From the NCBI GenBank assembly GCA_004551485.1, contig SBLD01000016.1, positions 1-64,000 on the forward strand: DNA of 64,000 bases, given 5' to 3'. Under the pieces are notes generated by a model that made no database searches, was not told where the DNA came from, and saw nothing but the letters and a program-made list of their open reading frames with translations. This DNA comes from Billgrantia azerbaijanica (GTDB lineage Bacteria; Pseudomonadota; Gammaproteobacteria; Pseudomonadales; Halomonadaceae). Shown here in pieces: positions 26,579-35,675 of the stretch; the stretch's first letter is position 1, and each line of letters begins with the position of its first letter. A program made the position numbers and the translations under genes.

Positions 26579-27520
26579 ATGGCCAGAGACCTGCTATCCC
26601 AACTCAAGGCGATGACCACCGTGGTGGCCGACACCGGCGACCTGGAGGCCATCCGGCGCTTCATGCCCCACGATGCCACCACCAACCCCTCGCTGATCCT
26701 GCAGGCCGCCCAGAAGGAGGAGCGCCGCGCGCGCCTGGCCACGCTCGCCCGGCAGTGCACCGACATCGACGATGCGCTGGATGCGGTGGCCGTGGAGATC
26801 GGCAGCGAGGTGAGCGAGCTGATTCCCGGTTACGTCTCCACCGAGGTAAGCGCACGCCTCTCGTTCGACACCGATGCCACCCTGGCCCGCGCCCGTTCGC
26901 TGATCGAGCGCTACGCCCGCCATGGCGTCGGCCCGGAGCGCATCCTGATCAAGGTCGCCGCCACCTGGGAGGGCATCCGCGCCGCCCGGCAGCTGGAGCG
27001 CGAAGGCATCCGCACCAACCTGACGCTGCTGTTCAGTTTCACCCAGGCCCAGGCCTGCGCGGACGCCGGCGTGACGCTGGTCTCGCCCTTCGTCGGCCGC
27101 ATCCTCGACTGGCACAAGGCGCACTCGCCCGAGGCCGACTTCAGCGGTGACAAGGACCCCGGCGTGCAGTCGGTCAAGCGCATCTACGAGCACTTCAAGG
27201 GTCACGGCTACCGCACCGTGGTGATGGGGGCGAGCTTCCGCAACGTCGGCGAAATCCTGGCCCTTGCCGGCTGCGACCGGCTGACCATCTCCCCGGCCCT
27301 GCTCGGCGAGCTGGCGGACACCCAAGGGGAACTCGAGCGGCGGCTGACCACCGCCGATGCCGAGACCTCACCGCCCGAACCGTTGGACGAGGCGGAATTC
27401 CGCTGGGCACTGAACGAGGACGCCATGGCCACCGAGAAGCTCGCCGAAGGCATCCGCAAGTTCACCGCCGACCAGCGCAAGCTGGAGACCCTGCTGGGCG
27501 AACTGCGCCAGGGGACCTAG
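26579..27520 (+). CDS. tal: transaldolase
   Basis: This 313-residue pentose-phosphate enzyme transfers a dihydroxyacetone unit between sugar phosphates. It has DATTNPSL near the start, the Schiff-base lysine in [12 protein letters not shown] and [18 protein letters not shown]. Its length matches the TalB class. The ATG at 26579 follows GGAG; an in-frame ATG 12 nt upstream overlaps that ribosome site. It is a single gene with its own terminator. Confidence 0.95.
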   Translation: MARDLLSQLKAMTTVVADTGDLEAIRRFMPHDATTNPSLILQAAQKEERRARLATLARQCTDIDDALDAVAVEIGSEVSELIPGYVSTEVSARLSFDTDATLARARSLIERYARHGVGPERILIKVAATWEGIRAARQLEREGIRTNLTLLFSFTQAQACADAGVTLVSPFVGRILDWHKAHSPEADFSGDKDPGVQSVKRIYEHFKGHGYRTVVMGASFRNVGEILALAGCDRLTISPALLGELADTQGELERRLTTADAETSPPEPLDEAEFRWALNEDAMATEKLAEGIRKFTADQRKLETLLGELRQGT

Positions 27521-27547
27521 GCGCCGCTGGCCGCGACGCGATCACAC

Positions 27548-27575
27548 GACAAGGGCGCCCAGCGGCGCCCTTGTC
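27548..27575 (+). terminator. intrinsic terminator after tal
   Basis: GACAAGGGCGCC and GGCGCCCTTGTC form a perfect 12-bp stem with loop CAGC, followed by GTTTC. It lies between the convergent tal and hsbA-like genes. Confidence 0.8.
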
Positions 27576-27612
27576 GTTTCCGATCGTGGCTTACCGGTGA
27601 TACGCCGCTGCC

Positions 27613-28119
27613 TCAGTGGTGGTGCGCGGCCTCCTGGGCCTCGAGCATCTCGACCAGCGGCTGGAATTCCTCGCGGTTGTGCTCGTTCATGCGCATGAGG
27701 ATGCGGTGCGCCTCGAGGATCCGCTGTCGGGTTGCCTCCAGGTCCGCCGGGATCTCGGGCAGGTCACACAGCTCACACACCTCGGTGATGGGCGCCTCCA
27801 CCATGGTGAAGAACTGGGCGAAGCCCATCACCTCGAGCATGCGCAGCACGTCGGGGTTGTCCACCACGATGGTCGGCTTGTAATCGATCTTGTCCTGGAC
27901 GGCCATGGCCACCTTGGCCAGGAAGCCCAGGGCCGTGGAGTCCACGTTGGTGGCCTCGCGCAGATCGATGATCAGCGTCCTCAGCCCCGGCGTTTCCGCC
28001 AGCTGCTGAGCCTGGCTGTCCAGGGTCGCACACAGGGTCAATCGCACGTCGCCGCACAGCTTGAGTACGAAGACACCGGAGTCGAACGCCGCCTTGACGC
28101 GGCCCTCATTGGTGATCAT
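27613..28119 (-). CDS. STAS-domain anti-anti-sigma factor (HsbA-like)
   Basis: This 168-residue protein has a STAS domain (about 5-105) with the phosphorylatable serine in NVDSTALGFLA (Ser61), then a helical tail ending in three His. In Pseudomonas aeruginosa HsbA is switched by the phosphatase HsbR and binds the anti-sigma factor FlgM or a diguanylate cyclase, tuning motility and biofilm. The ATG at 28119 overlaps the end of the HsbR-like gene by 14 nt, so the two are coupled. The pairing supports the HsbA role; the partner anti-sigma factor is not in the window. Confidence 0.8.
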   Translation of the reverse strand: MITNEGRVKAAFDSGVFVLKLCGDVRLTLCATLDSQAQQLAETPGLRTLIIDLREATNVDSTALGFLAKVAMAVQDKIDYKPTIVVDNPDVLRMLEVMGFAQFFTMVEAPITEVCELCDLPEIPADLEATRQRILEAHRILMRMNEHNREEFQPLVEMLEAQEAAHHH

Positions 28120-29311
28120 CGGCAAATCCGCTCAACAACATGATCGTCAGGTCATCCGGCAGTTCTGCGCCCTCATACTTCCCTTCGACATCGCCGTCCG
28201 GGGAAGGATTCAAGGCCAGGCTGTCACGTAGCTGCTCCAGGGTCGTACAGGTCATCACGCGTCGCTCCAGTTCCTGGAGCCGCACGTCGAGCGTCTCGCC
28301 CGGCAGGCACTCCAGCACCCCATCCGAACACAACCATAGCCTGAAGTGCGCGGGTAACCCATACCTCAAACGTGGATACTCCACATTGGGAAAGAGCCCC
28401 ACCGGCATGCCCTCGCCGGGCAGCTCGACCACCTCGCCGTCGGCCACCAGCAGCGGCTTGGGGAGCTGGGCGCCGAGCGAATAGTGCAGAGTGTGATCGC
28501 GATGGTCAATGACCCCGACGAACAGCGTGGCGTGCTTGCCGATGCCGGTATCCAGCATCTCGCGGTTGAGACCGGCCAGCCAGCGCGACGGCAGCGACTC
28601 GGGATCATGACCGTCCCACTCGGCCAGCCAGCGGTTGCACAGCGACTTGAGCAGCACCGTGACGAAGGCCGACGAGGCCCCGTGCCCCGAGACATCGGCG
28701 AAGTAGAACAGCGAGAAGCGATCGTCGAAGCGCTGGAAATCGAGGAAGTCGCCCGACAGGTAGAGCGAGGGGGCCAGCCAGTAGTCGCAGGTCACCCCGC
28801 CCAGCGTCTGGTCGTGGGGCGGCAACAGCTTGCGCTGGATCTGTCCCCCCGCCTGCTGGTCGAGGCGCAGCAGCGCCAGGTGGGTCTCCAGGCTCTCGTT
28901 GAGCTCTTCCAGGTGCGCGTTGAGCTCGGCCAGCCGCTCGCGGTCGTGGGCCCGCTCCTCCTCCAGCCGGTGCAGCTCGATCGCCTTGCGGATCATGCGC
29001 CGCAGCAGTTGACCATGGCGCAGTGGCTCGACCACGTAGTCCACCAGCCCCACGTCCACCGCCGTGAGCAGGTCGGCATCCAGCCGCGAGTCGCTGACCA
29101 CCAGGGTGGGCAGCCGCTCGTTGAGGCTCGCCCACTCCAGGCTCGGTACGGCACGCGCATGGACCACCACCAGAGAGGTTTCCGGCGGCAGGTCCTCCAG
29201 CGTCTCGGCGGCCATCACCGCCAGCCCGTCGCGGGCGATGATCTCGGCCAGGGCGTCACGATAGTCGCCGGGCTCGTCGAGTACGCCAATCAACGGCTTG
29301 GGTGCGTCCAT
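28106..29311 (-). CDS. HsbR-like PP2C/SpoIIE phosphatase with degenerate receiver domain
   Basis: This 401-residue protein has an N-terminal receiver-like domain (1-115), a coiled coil (about 115-160) and a SpoIIE-type Mn-dependent serine phosphatase domain (about 175-395) with SGDFLDF, FADVSGHGASSAF, CSDGVLE and DDLTIMLL. It should dephosphorylate the STAS protein encoded next to it. The receiver lacks the phosphoacceptor Asp (His51 stands at that place) and the conserved Lys (Glu95 in DYVVEPL), so control by ordinary phosphorylation is doubtful. It lies 10 bp after mlaA. Confidence 0.82.
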   Translation of the reverse strand: MDAPKPLIGVLDEPGDYRDALAEIIARDGLAVMAAETLEDLPPETSLVVVHARAVPSLEWASLNERLPTLVVSDSRLDADLLTAVDVGLVDYVVEPLRHGQLLRRMIRKAIELHRLEEERAHDRERLAELNAHLEELNESLETHLALLRLDQQAGGQIQRKLLPPHDQTLGGVTCDYWLAPSLYLSGDFLDFQRFDDRFSLFYFADVSGHGASSAFVTVLLKSLCNRWLAEWDGHDPESLPSRWLAGLNREMLDTGIGKHATLFVGVIDHRDHTLHYSLGAQLPKPLLVADGEVVELPGEGMPVGLFPNVEYPRLRYGLPAHFRLWLCSDGVLECLPGETLDVRLQELERRVMTCTTLEQLRDSLALNPSPDGDVEGKYEGAELPDDLTIMLLSGFADDHQ

Positions 29312-29321
29312 GGGCTGTGCC

Positions 29322-30122
29322 TCAATCGGCGAAGTCGGCATCGTCGAAGTCGAAGTCGTCAGTGGCGAAGGGATCCTCTTCCAGTTGGCCGTCGCTGACC
29401 TCGAAGCGACGCTGCTGCAGGTAGGCGTCGCGAATGAAGCTGTAGCGATCGCCGCGGATCAGTTCTTCCTGGTCGAGCAGGCGGGCCCGGTCATCCACCA
29501 CGCGCAGCGCCAGCAGGGCATAGCGCACCTCATCGTCTTCCACGTAGGTGAGCGGATAGGCGTAGATATCGGCCGGCAGGCCGGCGGTATCGCGCACGGT
29601 GCTCGGCCCCAGGAAGGGCAGTACCAGGTAGGGGCCCTCGTCCAGCCCCCACACGCCCAGGGTCTGGCCGAAGTCCTCCTCCCGGCCGGTGACCTCCATA
29701 TGGGTGGCGACATCCCACAGTCCAGCGATGCCCACCGTGGTGTTGATCGCGAAACGCGAGGCGGCAATGCCGGCATTGCCGGGCTTGCCCTGCAGCAAGC
29801 TGTTGAGCAGCGTGCGCAGCTCGCCGAGGTTGGCGAAGAAGTTGCCGACGCCGGTCTGCACCGGCTGCGGCGTGACGGCGTGATAGCCCCGCGCCACCGG
29901 CTTGAGGGCATAGCGATCCACCACCTCGTTGAAGGCGAACACCTGGCGGTTGAAGCCCTCCCAGGGGTCGTCCGGGTGGCGCTCCTGCTGCACCGCCTTG
30001 CCGGCACACCCGGTCAACAGCACCAGCAGCGCCGCGGCCACCAGGCCACGGCCGACGCCCCCCTTGCGATTACCGACCACTCCGCTGTCTCCCTGCACGC
30101 TTTGCCTCTGTCCAAGATTCAT
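29322..30122 (-). CDS. mlaA: MlaA outer-membrane lipoprotein (VacJ)
   Basis: This 266-residue lipoprotein has the lipobox LLTGC near residue 35-39 and the conserved core DPWEGFNRQVFAFNE. It removes stray phospholipids from the outer leaflet with OmpC/F porins and the Mla ABC system. The C-terminal tail is Asp/Phe-rich. Its ATG overlaps the stop of the FabH-like gene (ATGA), so lipid asymmetry and fatty-acid synthesis genes are coupled here, away from the mlaFEDCB operon. Confidence 0.93.
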   Translation of the reverse strand: MNLGQRQSVQGDSGVVGNRKGGVGRGLVAAALLVLLTGCAGKAVQQERHPDDPWEGFNRQVFAFNEVVDRYALKPVARGYHAVTPQPVQTGVGNFFANLGELRTLLNSLLQGKPGNAGIAASRFAINTTVGIAGLWDVATHMEVTGREEDFGQTLGVWGLDEGPYLVLPFLGPSTVRDTAGLPADIYAYPLTYVEDDEVRYALLALRVVDDRARLLDQEELIRGDRYSFIRDAYLQQRRFEVSDGQLEEDPFATDDFDFDDADFAD

Positions 30123-31240
30123 TGCCGACGTACCACGACGCAGCCGGCACTGTAGCCGGCGCCGAACGAACAGACCACCCCCAGGGCGCCGGGCGCCAGG
30201 TCGTCGCGGTGCAGGTGAAAGGCAATGATCGACCCGGCCGAGCTGGTGTTGGCATAACGGTCGAGGATCACCGGCGCCTCGCTGGGCGACGGGGCGTGGC
30301 CCAGCACGCGACGGGCGATCAGATCGTTCATGTGGCGGTTGGCCTGGTGTAGCCAGAGTCGATCGAGCTCGTCGCCCGACAGCCCCAGGCTGGTCAGGTG
30401 CTCATCGATCAGCGCGGCGACCAGCGGGCAGACCTCCTTGAACACCCGCCGCCCCTCCTGCACGAAGAGCTTGTCGACGGCCTGGGGATCGCTGTCGGTA
30501 ACGCGGTTGAGGAAGCCGGCGTTGTTGCGGATGGCATTGGAGAAGCGCGTCACCAGGCGGGTGCCGAGAATCTCGAAACGCGACGCGGCGGTGGCCAGGT
30601 CGGCGTCCTCCACGACGATGGCGGTACAGGCATCGCCGAAGATGAAGTGGCTGTCGCGGTCGCGGAAGTTGAGGTGGGCCGAGCAGATCTCGGGATTGAC
30701 GATCAGCGCCCGCCGGACGCTGCCGGCGCGGATGGCGTTGGCCGCCGTCTCGATGGCGAAGGTGGCCGAGGAGCAGGCCACGTTCATGTCGAAGGCGTAG
30801 CCACCCGCGCCCAGGGCGGCCTGCAACTCCACCGCCACGGCCGGGTAGGGGCGCTCCAGGTTGGAGCAGGCCACGATCACCGTGTCGATGTCGCCCGGCT
30901 CGACGCCGGCGGCGTCGAGGGCCTGGCGCGCCGCCGCGAGCCCCATCTCGCACTGGATGGAGGGCTCGTCATTGCCTCGCTCGGGCAACCGCGGGCGCAG
31001 GCGCGCCGGGTCAAGGATACCGTCGGCATCGAGCACGTAGCGGCTGTGAATGCCCGACGCCTTGACGATGAAGTCGCAGCTCGAATGGGCCAGCGGCTCG
31101 CGCTCGCCGGCGGCGATGGCCTCGGCATGGCGCGCGTTCTCGGCATCCACCCAGGCGTTGAACGCGGCGACCAGCGCGGCGTTGTCGATGGCGTGTTCCG
31201 GCGTGTACAGCCCGGTCCCGGTGATCACGACCTCGGTCAT
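30119..31240 (-). CDS. FabH-like beta-ketoacyl-ACP synthase III
   Basis: This 373-residue condensing enzyme has the KAS III triad: Cys156 in DMNVACSSATF, His in LWLHQANRHMND and Asn in RYANTSSAGS. It is longer than FabH (about 320) and resembles the 370-residue P. aeruginosa PA3286-type enzyme, which condenses octanoyl-CoA with malonyl-ACP and feeds beta-oxidation products into fatty-acid synthesis. That specificity is inferred only from length and pattern. It heads the unit with mlaA and the HsbR/HsbA-like pair. Confidence 0.87.
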   Translation of the reverse strand: MTEVVITGTGLYTPEHAIDNAALVAAFNAWVDAENARHAEAIAAGEREPLAHSSCDFIVKASGIHSRYVLDADGILDPARLRPRLPERGNDEPSIQCEMGLAAARQALDAAGVEPGDIDTVIVACSNLERPYPAVAVELQAALGAGGYAFDMNVACSSATFAIETAANAIRAGSVRRALIVNPEICSAHLNFRDRDSHFIFGDACTAIVVEDADLATAASRFEILGTRLVTRFSNAIRNNAGFLNRVTDSDPQAVDKLFVQEGRRVFKEVCPLVAALIDEHLTSLGLSGDELDRLWLHQANRHMNDLIARRVLGHAPSPSEAPVILDRYANTSSAGSIIAFHLHRDDLAPGALGVVCSFGAGYSAGCVVVRRQ

Positions 31241-31354
31241 GCAGCTCCCCCCTGCCTGGCCCTCGGGCCATTCTCGAGCACCGGCAGTGCCGATGCGCCG
31301 TCCGAAAGCCGACAGCCTTGATCATACTGTGTCAAAGACTGGCTCAAAGTCCCC

Positions 31355-31371
31355 ATTTACACCGCGTAAAT
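31355..31371. promoter_or_regulatory. inverted repeat in the leader of the FabH-like gene
   Basis: ATTTAC-ACCGC-GTAAAT is a perfect 6+5+6 dyad about 115 nt upstream of the start, in an AT-richer intergenic region (31241-31464). It may be an operator. No regulator is suggested by the sequence. Confidence 0.35.
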
Positions 31372-31464
31372 ACCGCCATTTCACCCATTCTTGCCAGGCC
31401 TGGCCCGCTTGGCGACGTTTCGGGCAGCCGCCAGGCGGTGTGTTGTGTCTTTCTCTTTCTTTAC

Positions 31465-34400
31465 TTATTTAGTGTCATGGTGGCCGATCAGCTCTGCCCA
31501 GCGCCGCTCGAGACGCTTGGTGGAAACCGGCATCCGGGTGCCGAGCTGCTGGGCGAAGAGCGACACCCTGAGCTCCTCGACCCACCAGCGGAACGCGACC
31601 AGTGCCGGCTCCTCGTGGCCGCCGCGCCGCTGGCTCTCGCGCCGCGTGGCGAGGCGCTCCTCGAACGCCTGCACCTCCTGCATGTGCATCTGGTCACGCA
31701 TGCGCTCGCGCGGCGCCTTCTCGAGGCGGATCAGCGCCGCCTCCATGTAGCGCGGGTACTCCACCAGCCACTCGCCCGCTTCGGTGACGAAGCCCGGATG
31801 CACCAGCCGCGCCATCTGCGCCTTGATATCACTGTAAACCAGCGCCAGGGCCAGGCTCAGCTGCCCCTTCAACGCCTTGGTGACCGCCAGGTGCCCCTTG
31901 AGGGCGGCTTCCAGCGTCGTCACCAGCGACTCGGCCTGCGGCACCAGGTCGTCACGCGTCGCCCGGAGGCGCGCCTCGAACTCATCGGCCGAGCGCGGCA
32001 GCGGGTCCGCCGCCACCACCCGGGTGAAGACCGCCCGCACCACGTCCTCCACCAGGGCGCGCTTGCTACCCACCTTGGCGAACAGCAGGGCGCAGGTATC
32101 GAGCCCCTTCAGGCGCTCGATCTCGCGAACCGCCCCGGGCAAGCGCTGCATGGCGAGGCGCACCACGCCATCGCGGTGCGCCTCCCGGGCCTTGTCGGGA
32201 TGATCGAAGAGCTCCACGCGAAAGGCCGCGTCCTCCGGCACCAGCGCCGGATAGGCCTCGACGCGGATGCCCGCCTGGGTGGTGACCCGCGACTCGGGCA
32301 GCGGCGTCTCGGGCAGCGTCGCGAGGCGCTCCTCGCCGCTCGCCTGCACCGCCAGGGCGCGAGCCCCCTCACCGGCCGCCGTCTCGAAGCGGCGCTCCAG
32401 CGCGCGCACGTCGCGACCCTGGCCGAGCGTCCGGCCTTCATGGTCGACCACGCGCACGTTCATCACCAGGTGCGGCTCGAGGGTCTCGACGCGCCAGTCA
32501 TCGGGGTGCAGGCGCACGCCGGTCTTCACGCGCAGGAACTCGCCGAGCACCTCGGTCAGCGGCACGTCGTCGGGCGTCAGCGCTTCGAGGGCGGCATCGA
32601 CCCAGTCGGGAATCGGCACCACCTGACGGCGCATCGACTTGGGCAGCGACTTCAGCAGCGCGATGCACTTCTCGCGCAGCAGCCCCGGCACCAGCCACTC
32701 GAGGCGCGCGACCGGCAGCTGCGACAGCATGGCTGCCGGCACGGTGAGCGTCACGCCGTCGTCCGGGGCACCGGGCTCGAAGCGGTAGCTGAGGGGATAG
32801 CGCACCCCGTTCAACGTGAGGGCGTCGGGATAGTCGGCCGCGGTGACTTCCTCGGCCTCGCGCGCCTGCACGGCGGCGCGGTCGAACTTGAGGATATCGG
32901 GATTCTCGGCCTCGGCCTTGCGGCGCCACGCCTCGAAGCCCTTGCCGTTGACGATATCCTCGGGAATCCGCGCCTCGTAGAAGGCGAAGAGCGTCTCCTC
33001 GTCGACCAGGATGTCGCGCCGCCGGGCGCGATCCTCGAGCTCCTCGACCTCCTCGACCAGCGCACGGTTGTGGGCGAAGAAGGCCCCCTTGGTGCGAAAC
33101 TCGCCCTCCACCAGCGCCCGGCGGATGAACAGCTCGCGCGCCTCGCGCGGGGCGATGGGGCCGTAGTGCACGGTGCGTCCGGTGACGATCGGCAGGCCGA
33201 AGAGCGTCACCTGCTCCTTGGCCACCACCTGGGCGCGCTTCATCTCCCAGTGCGGCTCGCTGTAGCTGCGCTTGACCAGGTGACCGGCCACCGGCTCGAT
33301 CCACTGCGGCTCGATCTTCGCCACGGTGCGCGCGAAGAGCTTCGTCGTCTCCACCAGTTCGAAGGCCATCAGCCACTTGGGCGACTTCCTGGCCAGTCCC
33401 GAGCCGGGATGGATGACGAACTTGCGGTTGCGCGCGCCCAGGTACTCGCGGTTCTCGGTGAGCATGCCCAGGTGCGAGAGCAGTCCCGGCAGCAGCGCCT
33501 TGTGCAGCTGCACGGCGTTCTGCCGTCGGGCCTGGGCGCGCGCCGCGTCGTGCTCGTCTTCTCCGGCCGGGGGCTCGGGCAGCGGCGCCGGCGCTGGCAC
33601 TTCGATCTCCATCTCGCGCAGCAGCTGGCGCAGTTGGCGGAAGGTGTCGTGCCACTCGCGCAGGCGCAGGTAGTTGAGGTAGTGCTCCTTGCACCAGCGC
33701 CGCAGGCGGTTGCCGGAGAGTTCCTCGCGCGCCGCCTCGAAGCCGTGCCACAGGTTGAGCAGCGCGACGAAGTCCGAGTCCGGCTCCTGCCAGCGACGGT
33801 GTGCCTGATCGGCGGCCTCGCGCTTCTCCGCCGGGCGGTCGCGGGGGTCCTGCACGGCCAGGGCCGAGACCACGATCAGCACCTCGCGCAGCCCGCCCTG
33901 CTCGGCGCCGGCGAGCACCATGCGCGCCAGGCGCGGGTCGATCGGCAGCCGCGCCAGCTTGCGCCCCATCGGCGTGAGGCGCTGCTCCTCGTCCACCGCG
34001 CCCAGCTCGAAGAGCAGGCGGAAGCCATCCTTGACGAAGCGCGAATCGGGCGGGTCGACGAAGGGGAAGCGCTCGATGTCACCGAGCTTCAGCGACAGCA
34101 TGGAGAGGATCACCGAGGCCAGGTTGGTGCGCCGGATCTCGGGGTCGGTGAATTCGGGCCGGGCGAGGAAGTCCTCCTCGCCGTAGAGGCGGATGCACAC
34201 GCCCTCGGCCACGCGCCCGCAGCGCCCCTTGCGCTGGTCGGCGCTGGCCCGGCTGACCGGCTCCACCGGCAGGCGCTGGATCTTGGCGCGGTAGCTGTAG
34301 CGGCTGATGCGCACCAGGCCCGGGTCGATCACGTAGCGGATGCCGGGCACGGTGAGCGAGGTCTCGGCGACGTTGGTGGCCAGTACGATGCGTCGCCCGG

Positions 34401-35523
34401 CGTGGGGGGCGAAGACGCGATTCTGCTCGGCGTTGGAGAGCCGCGCATAGAGCGGCAGGATCTCGGTACCCTTGAGATCGGCCCGGCGCAGGGTATCGGC
34501 GGTCTCGCGGATCTCGCGCTCGCCGGGCAGGAATACCAGGATGTCGCGCGGGCCGTGGAACCAGCGCCGGTCGCGCTCGATCGCCTCGATCTCCTCCACG
34601 GCGTGGCGGATGCCCTCCTGCAGGGTGAGGTCGGCCTCGTCCTCCGCCTCGCGCACCAGCGGCCGGTAGCGCACCTCCACCGGGTAGGTGCGCCCGGAGA
34701 CCTCCACCACCGGCGCCGGCACCGGTTCGCCCTGCTTTGCCTGCGTGTCGGCCCCGGGCAGCGCGAAATGCTCGGCAAAGCGCGTCACGTCGATGGTCGC
34801 CGAGGTGATGATCACCTTGAGGTCGGGGCGACGCGGCAGCAGGCGCTTGAGGTAGCCGAGCAGGAAATCGATGTTGAGGCTGCGCTCGTGCGCCTCGTCG
34901 ATGATGATCGCCTCGTAGCGGGTCAGATCGGGGTCGTGGCGGGTCTCGGCGAGGAGGATGCCGTCGGTCATCAGCTTGACCAGGGTGTCGTCACCGGTCT
35001 GGTCGGTGAAGCGCACCTGGTAGCCGACCTGCTCGCCCAGGGAAACCTGCATCTCCTCGGCCAGGCGCGCCGCCACCGAGCGGGCCGCCAGTCGCCGTGG
35101 CTGGGTGTGGCCGACCAGGCCGCGGCGCCCCAGCCCCAGCTCCAGGCACAGCTTGGGCAGCTGGGTGGTCTTGCCGGAGCCGGTCTCGCCGGCCACCACC
35201 ACCACCTGATGGTCACGCAGGGCGGCGAGAATCGCCTCGCGACGCTCGGCGACCGGCAGCTCGGGTGGATAGGCCAGCGTCACCGGCACATCCCGGCGTC
35301 GCGCCACGCACGCCTCGGAGCGCGCCACGGCCTCGCTCACCTGGGCCAGGCCCCGGTCGATGGGCTTGCCTTCCCGCAGGCGGCGGGCCAGCCCCGCCAG
35401 ACGCTTGTCGAGGGCGGTCCGGTCGCGCAGCATCACGCCCTCTAGCGCCCGACGCAGGCGCTCGAGGTGCTGTGCATCCGTGGTTGAGGGGGCGGTGGAT
35501 CGGGGTCGGGTAGCGGTGGTCAC
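31465..35523 (-). CDS. hrpA: ATP-dependent RNA helicase HrpA
   Basis: This 1352-residue DEAH-box helicase matches the E. coli HrpA size class (about 1300). Helicase motifs are GETGSGKTTQLPK (I), DEAHERSLN (II), TSATID (III), ATNVAETSLTVPG (V) and QRKGRCGR (VI). These are followed by HA2 and OB-fold regions and a long HrpA-specific C-terminal domain. HrpA rescues stalled ribosomes by pulling mRNA in E. coli. The GTG at 35523 follows GAGGA and starts a short Ser/Thr-rich tail; an ATG at 35604 would add unconserved residues. Confidence 0.95.
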   Translation of the reverse strand: MTTATRPRSTAPSTTDAQHLERLRRALEGVMLRDRTALDKRLAGLARRLREGKPIDRGLAQVSEAVARSEACVARRRDVPVTLAYPPELPVAERREAILAALRDHQVVVVAGETGSGKTTQLPKLCLELGLGRRGLVGHTQPRRLAARSVAARLAEEMQVSLGEQVGYQVRFTDQTGDDTLVKLMTDGILLAETRHDPDLTRYEAIIIDEAHERSLNIDFLLGYLKRLLPRRPDLKVIITSATIDVTRFAEHFALPGADTQAKQGEPVPAPVVEVSGRTYPVEVRYRPLVREAEDEADLTLQEGIRHAVEEIEAIERDRRWFHGPRDILVFLPGEREIRETADTLRRADLKGTEILPLYARLSNAEQNRVFAPHAGRRIVLATNVAETSLTVPGIRYVIDPGLVRISRYSYRAKIQRLPVEPVSRASADQRKGRCGRVAEGVCIRLYGEEDFLARPEFTDPEIRRTNLASVILSMLSLKLGDIERFPFVDPPDSRFVKDGFRLLFELGAVDEEQRLTPMGRKLARLPIDPRLARMVLAGAEQGGLREVLIVVSALAVQDPRDRPAEKREAADQAHRRWQEPDSDFVALLNLWHGFEAAREELSGNRLRRWCKEHYLNYLRLREWHDTFRQLRQLLREMEIEVPAPAPLPEPPAGEDEHDAARAQARRQNAVQLHKALLPGLLSHLGMLTENREYLGARNRKFVIHPGSGLARKSPKWLMAFELVETTKLFARTVAKIEPQWIEPVAGHLVKRSYSEPHWEMKRAQVVAKEQVTLFGLPIVTGRTVHYGPIAPREARELFIRRALVEGEFRTKGAFFAHNRALVEEVEELEDRARRRDILVDEETLFAFYEARIPEDIVNGKGFEAWRRKAEAENPDILKFDRAAVQAREAEEVTAADYPDALTLNGVRYPLSYRFEPGAPDDGVTLTVPAAMLSQLPVARLEWLVPGLLREKCIALLKSLPKSMRRQVVPIPDWVDAALEALTPDDVPLTEVLGEFLRVKTGVRLHPDDWRVETLEPHLVMNVRVVDHEGRTLGQGRDVRALERRFETAAGEGARALAVQASGEERLATLPETPLPESRVTTQAGIRVEAYPALVPEDAAFRVELFDHPDKAREAHRDGVVRLAMQRLPGAVREIERLKGLDTCALLFAKVGSKRALVEDVVRAVFTRVVAADPLPRSADEFEARLRATRDDLVPQAESLVTTLEAALKGHLAVTKALKGQLSLALALVYSDIKAQMARLVHPGFVTEAGEWLVEYPRYMEAALIRLEKAPRERMRDQMHMQEVQAFEERLATRRESQRRGGHEEPALVAFRWWVEELRVSLFAQQLGTRMPVSTKRLERRWAELIGHHDTK

Positions 35524-35551
35524 GACATCCTCTGATGCTGGAAAGAGCCAC

Positions 35552-35573
35552 ACCGCCGGCCTCGCCGGCGTGG
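35552..35573 (-). terminator. possible terminator of fadD
   Basis: On the minus strand CACGCCGGC and GCCGGCGGTG pair (one bulge) around GAG, followed by TGGCTCTTTCC. It lies 103 nt past the fadD stop and close to the hrpA start, so it could also act in the hrpA leader. Confidence 0.35.
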
Positions 35574-35675
35574 GTAGCTCATTGTAACGCCGGCAGCGAG
35601 CCAACGGCCAACTTCCGCCATGAACCCTGCCTATAGCACCGCAAGGATCCCGCTATCACCGCCGCGGCCCGTCCC

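Noticed and set aside
27548-27575. Regulatory RNA hairpin downstream of tal
   Set aside because: A perfect stem followed by a T-rich stretch between convergent genes is explained by an ordinary terminator.
31318-35445. A 1375-codon open frame on the plus strand
   Set aside because: It is antisense to hrpA and low in complexity (Gln/His/Leu-rich), as expected for the complement of GC-rich coding DNA; hrpA itself has all helicase motifs.
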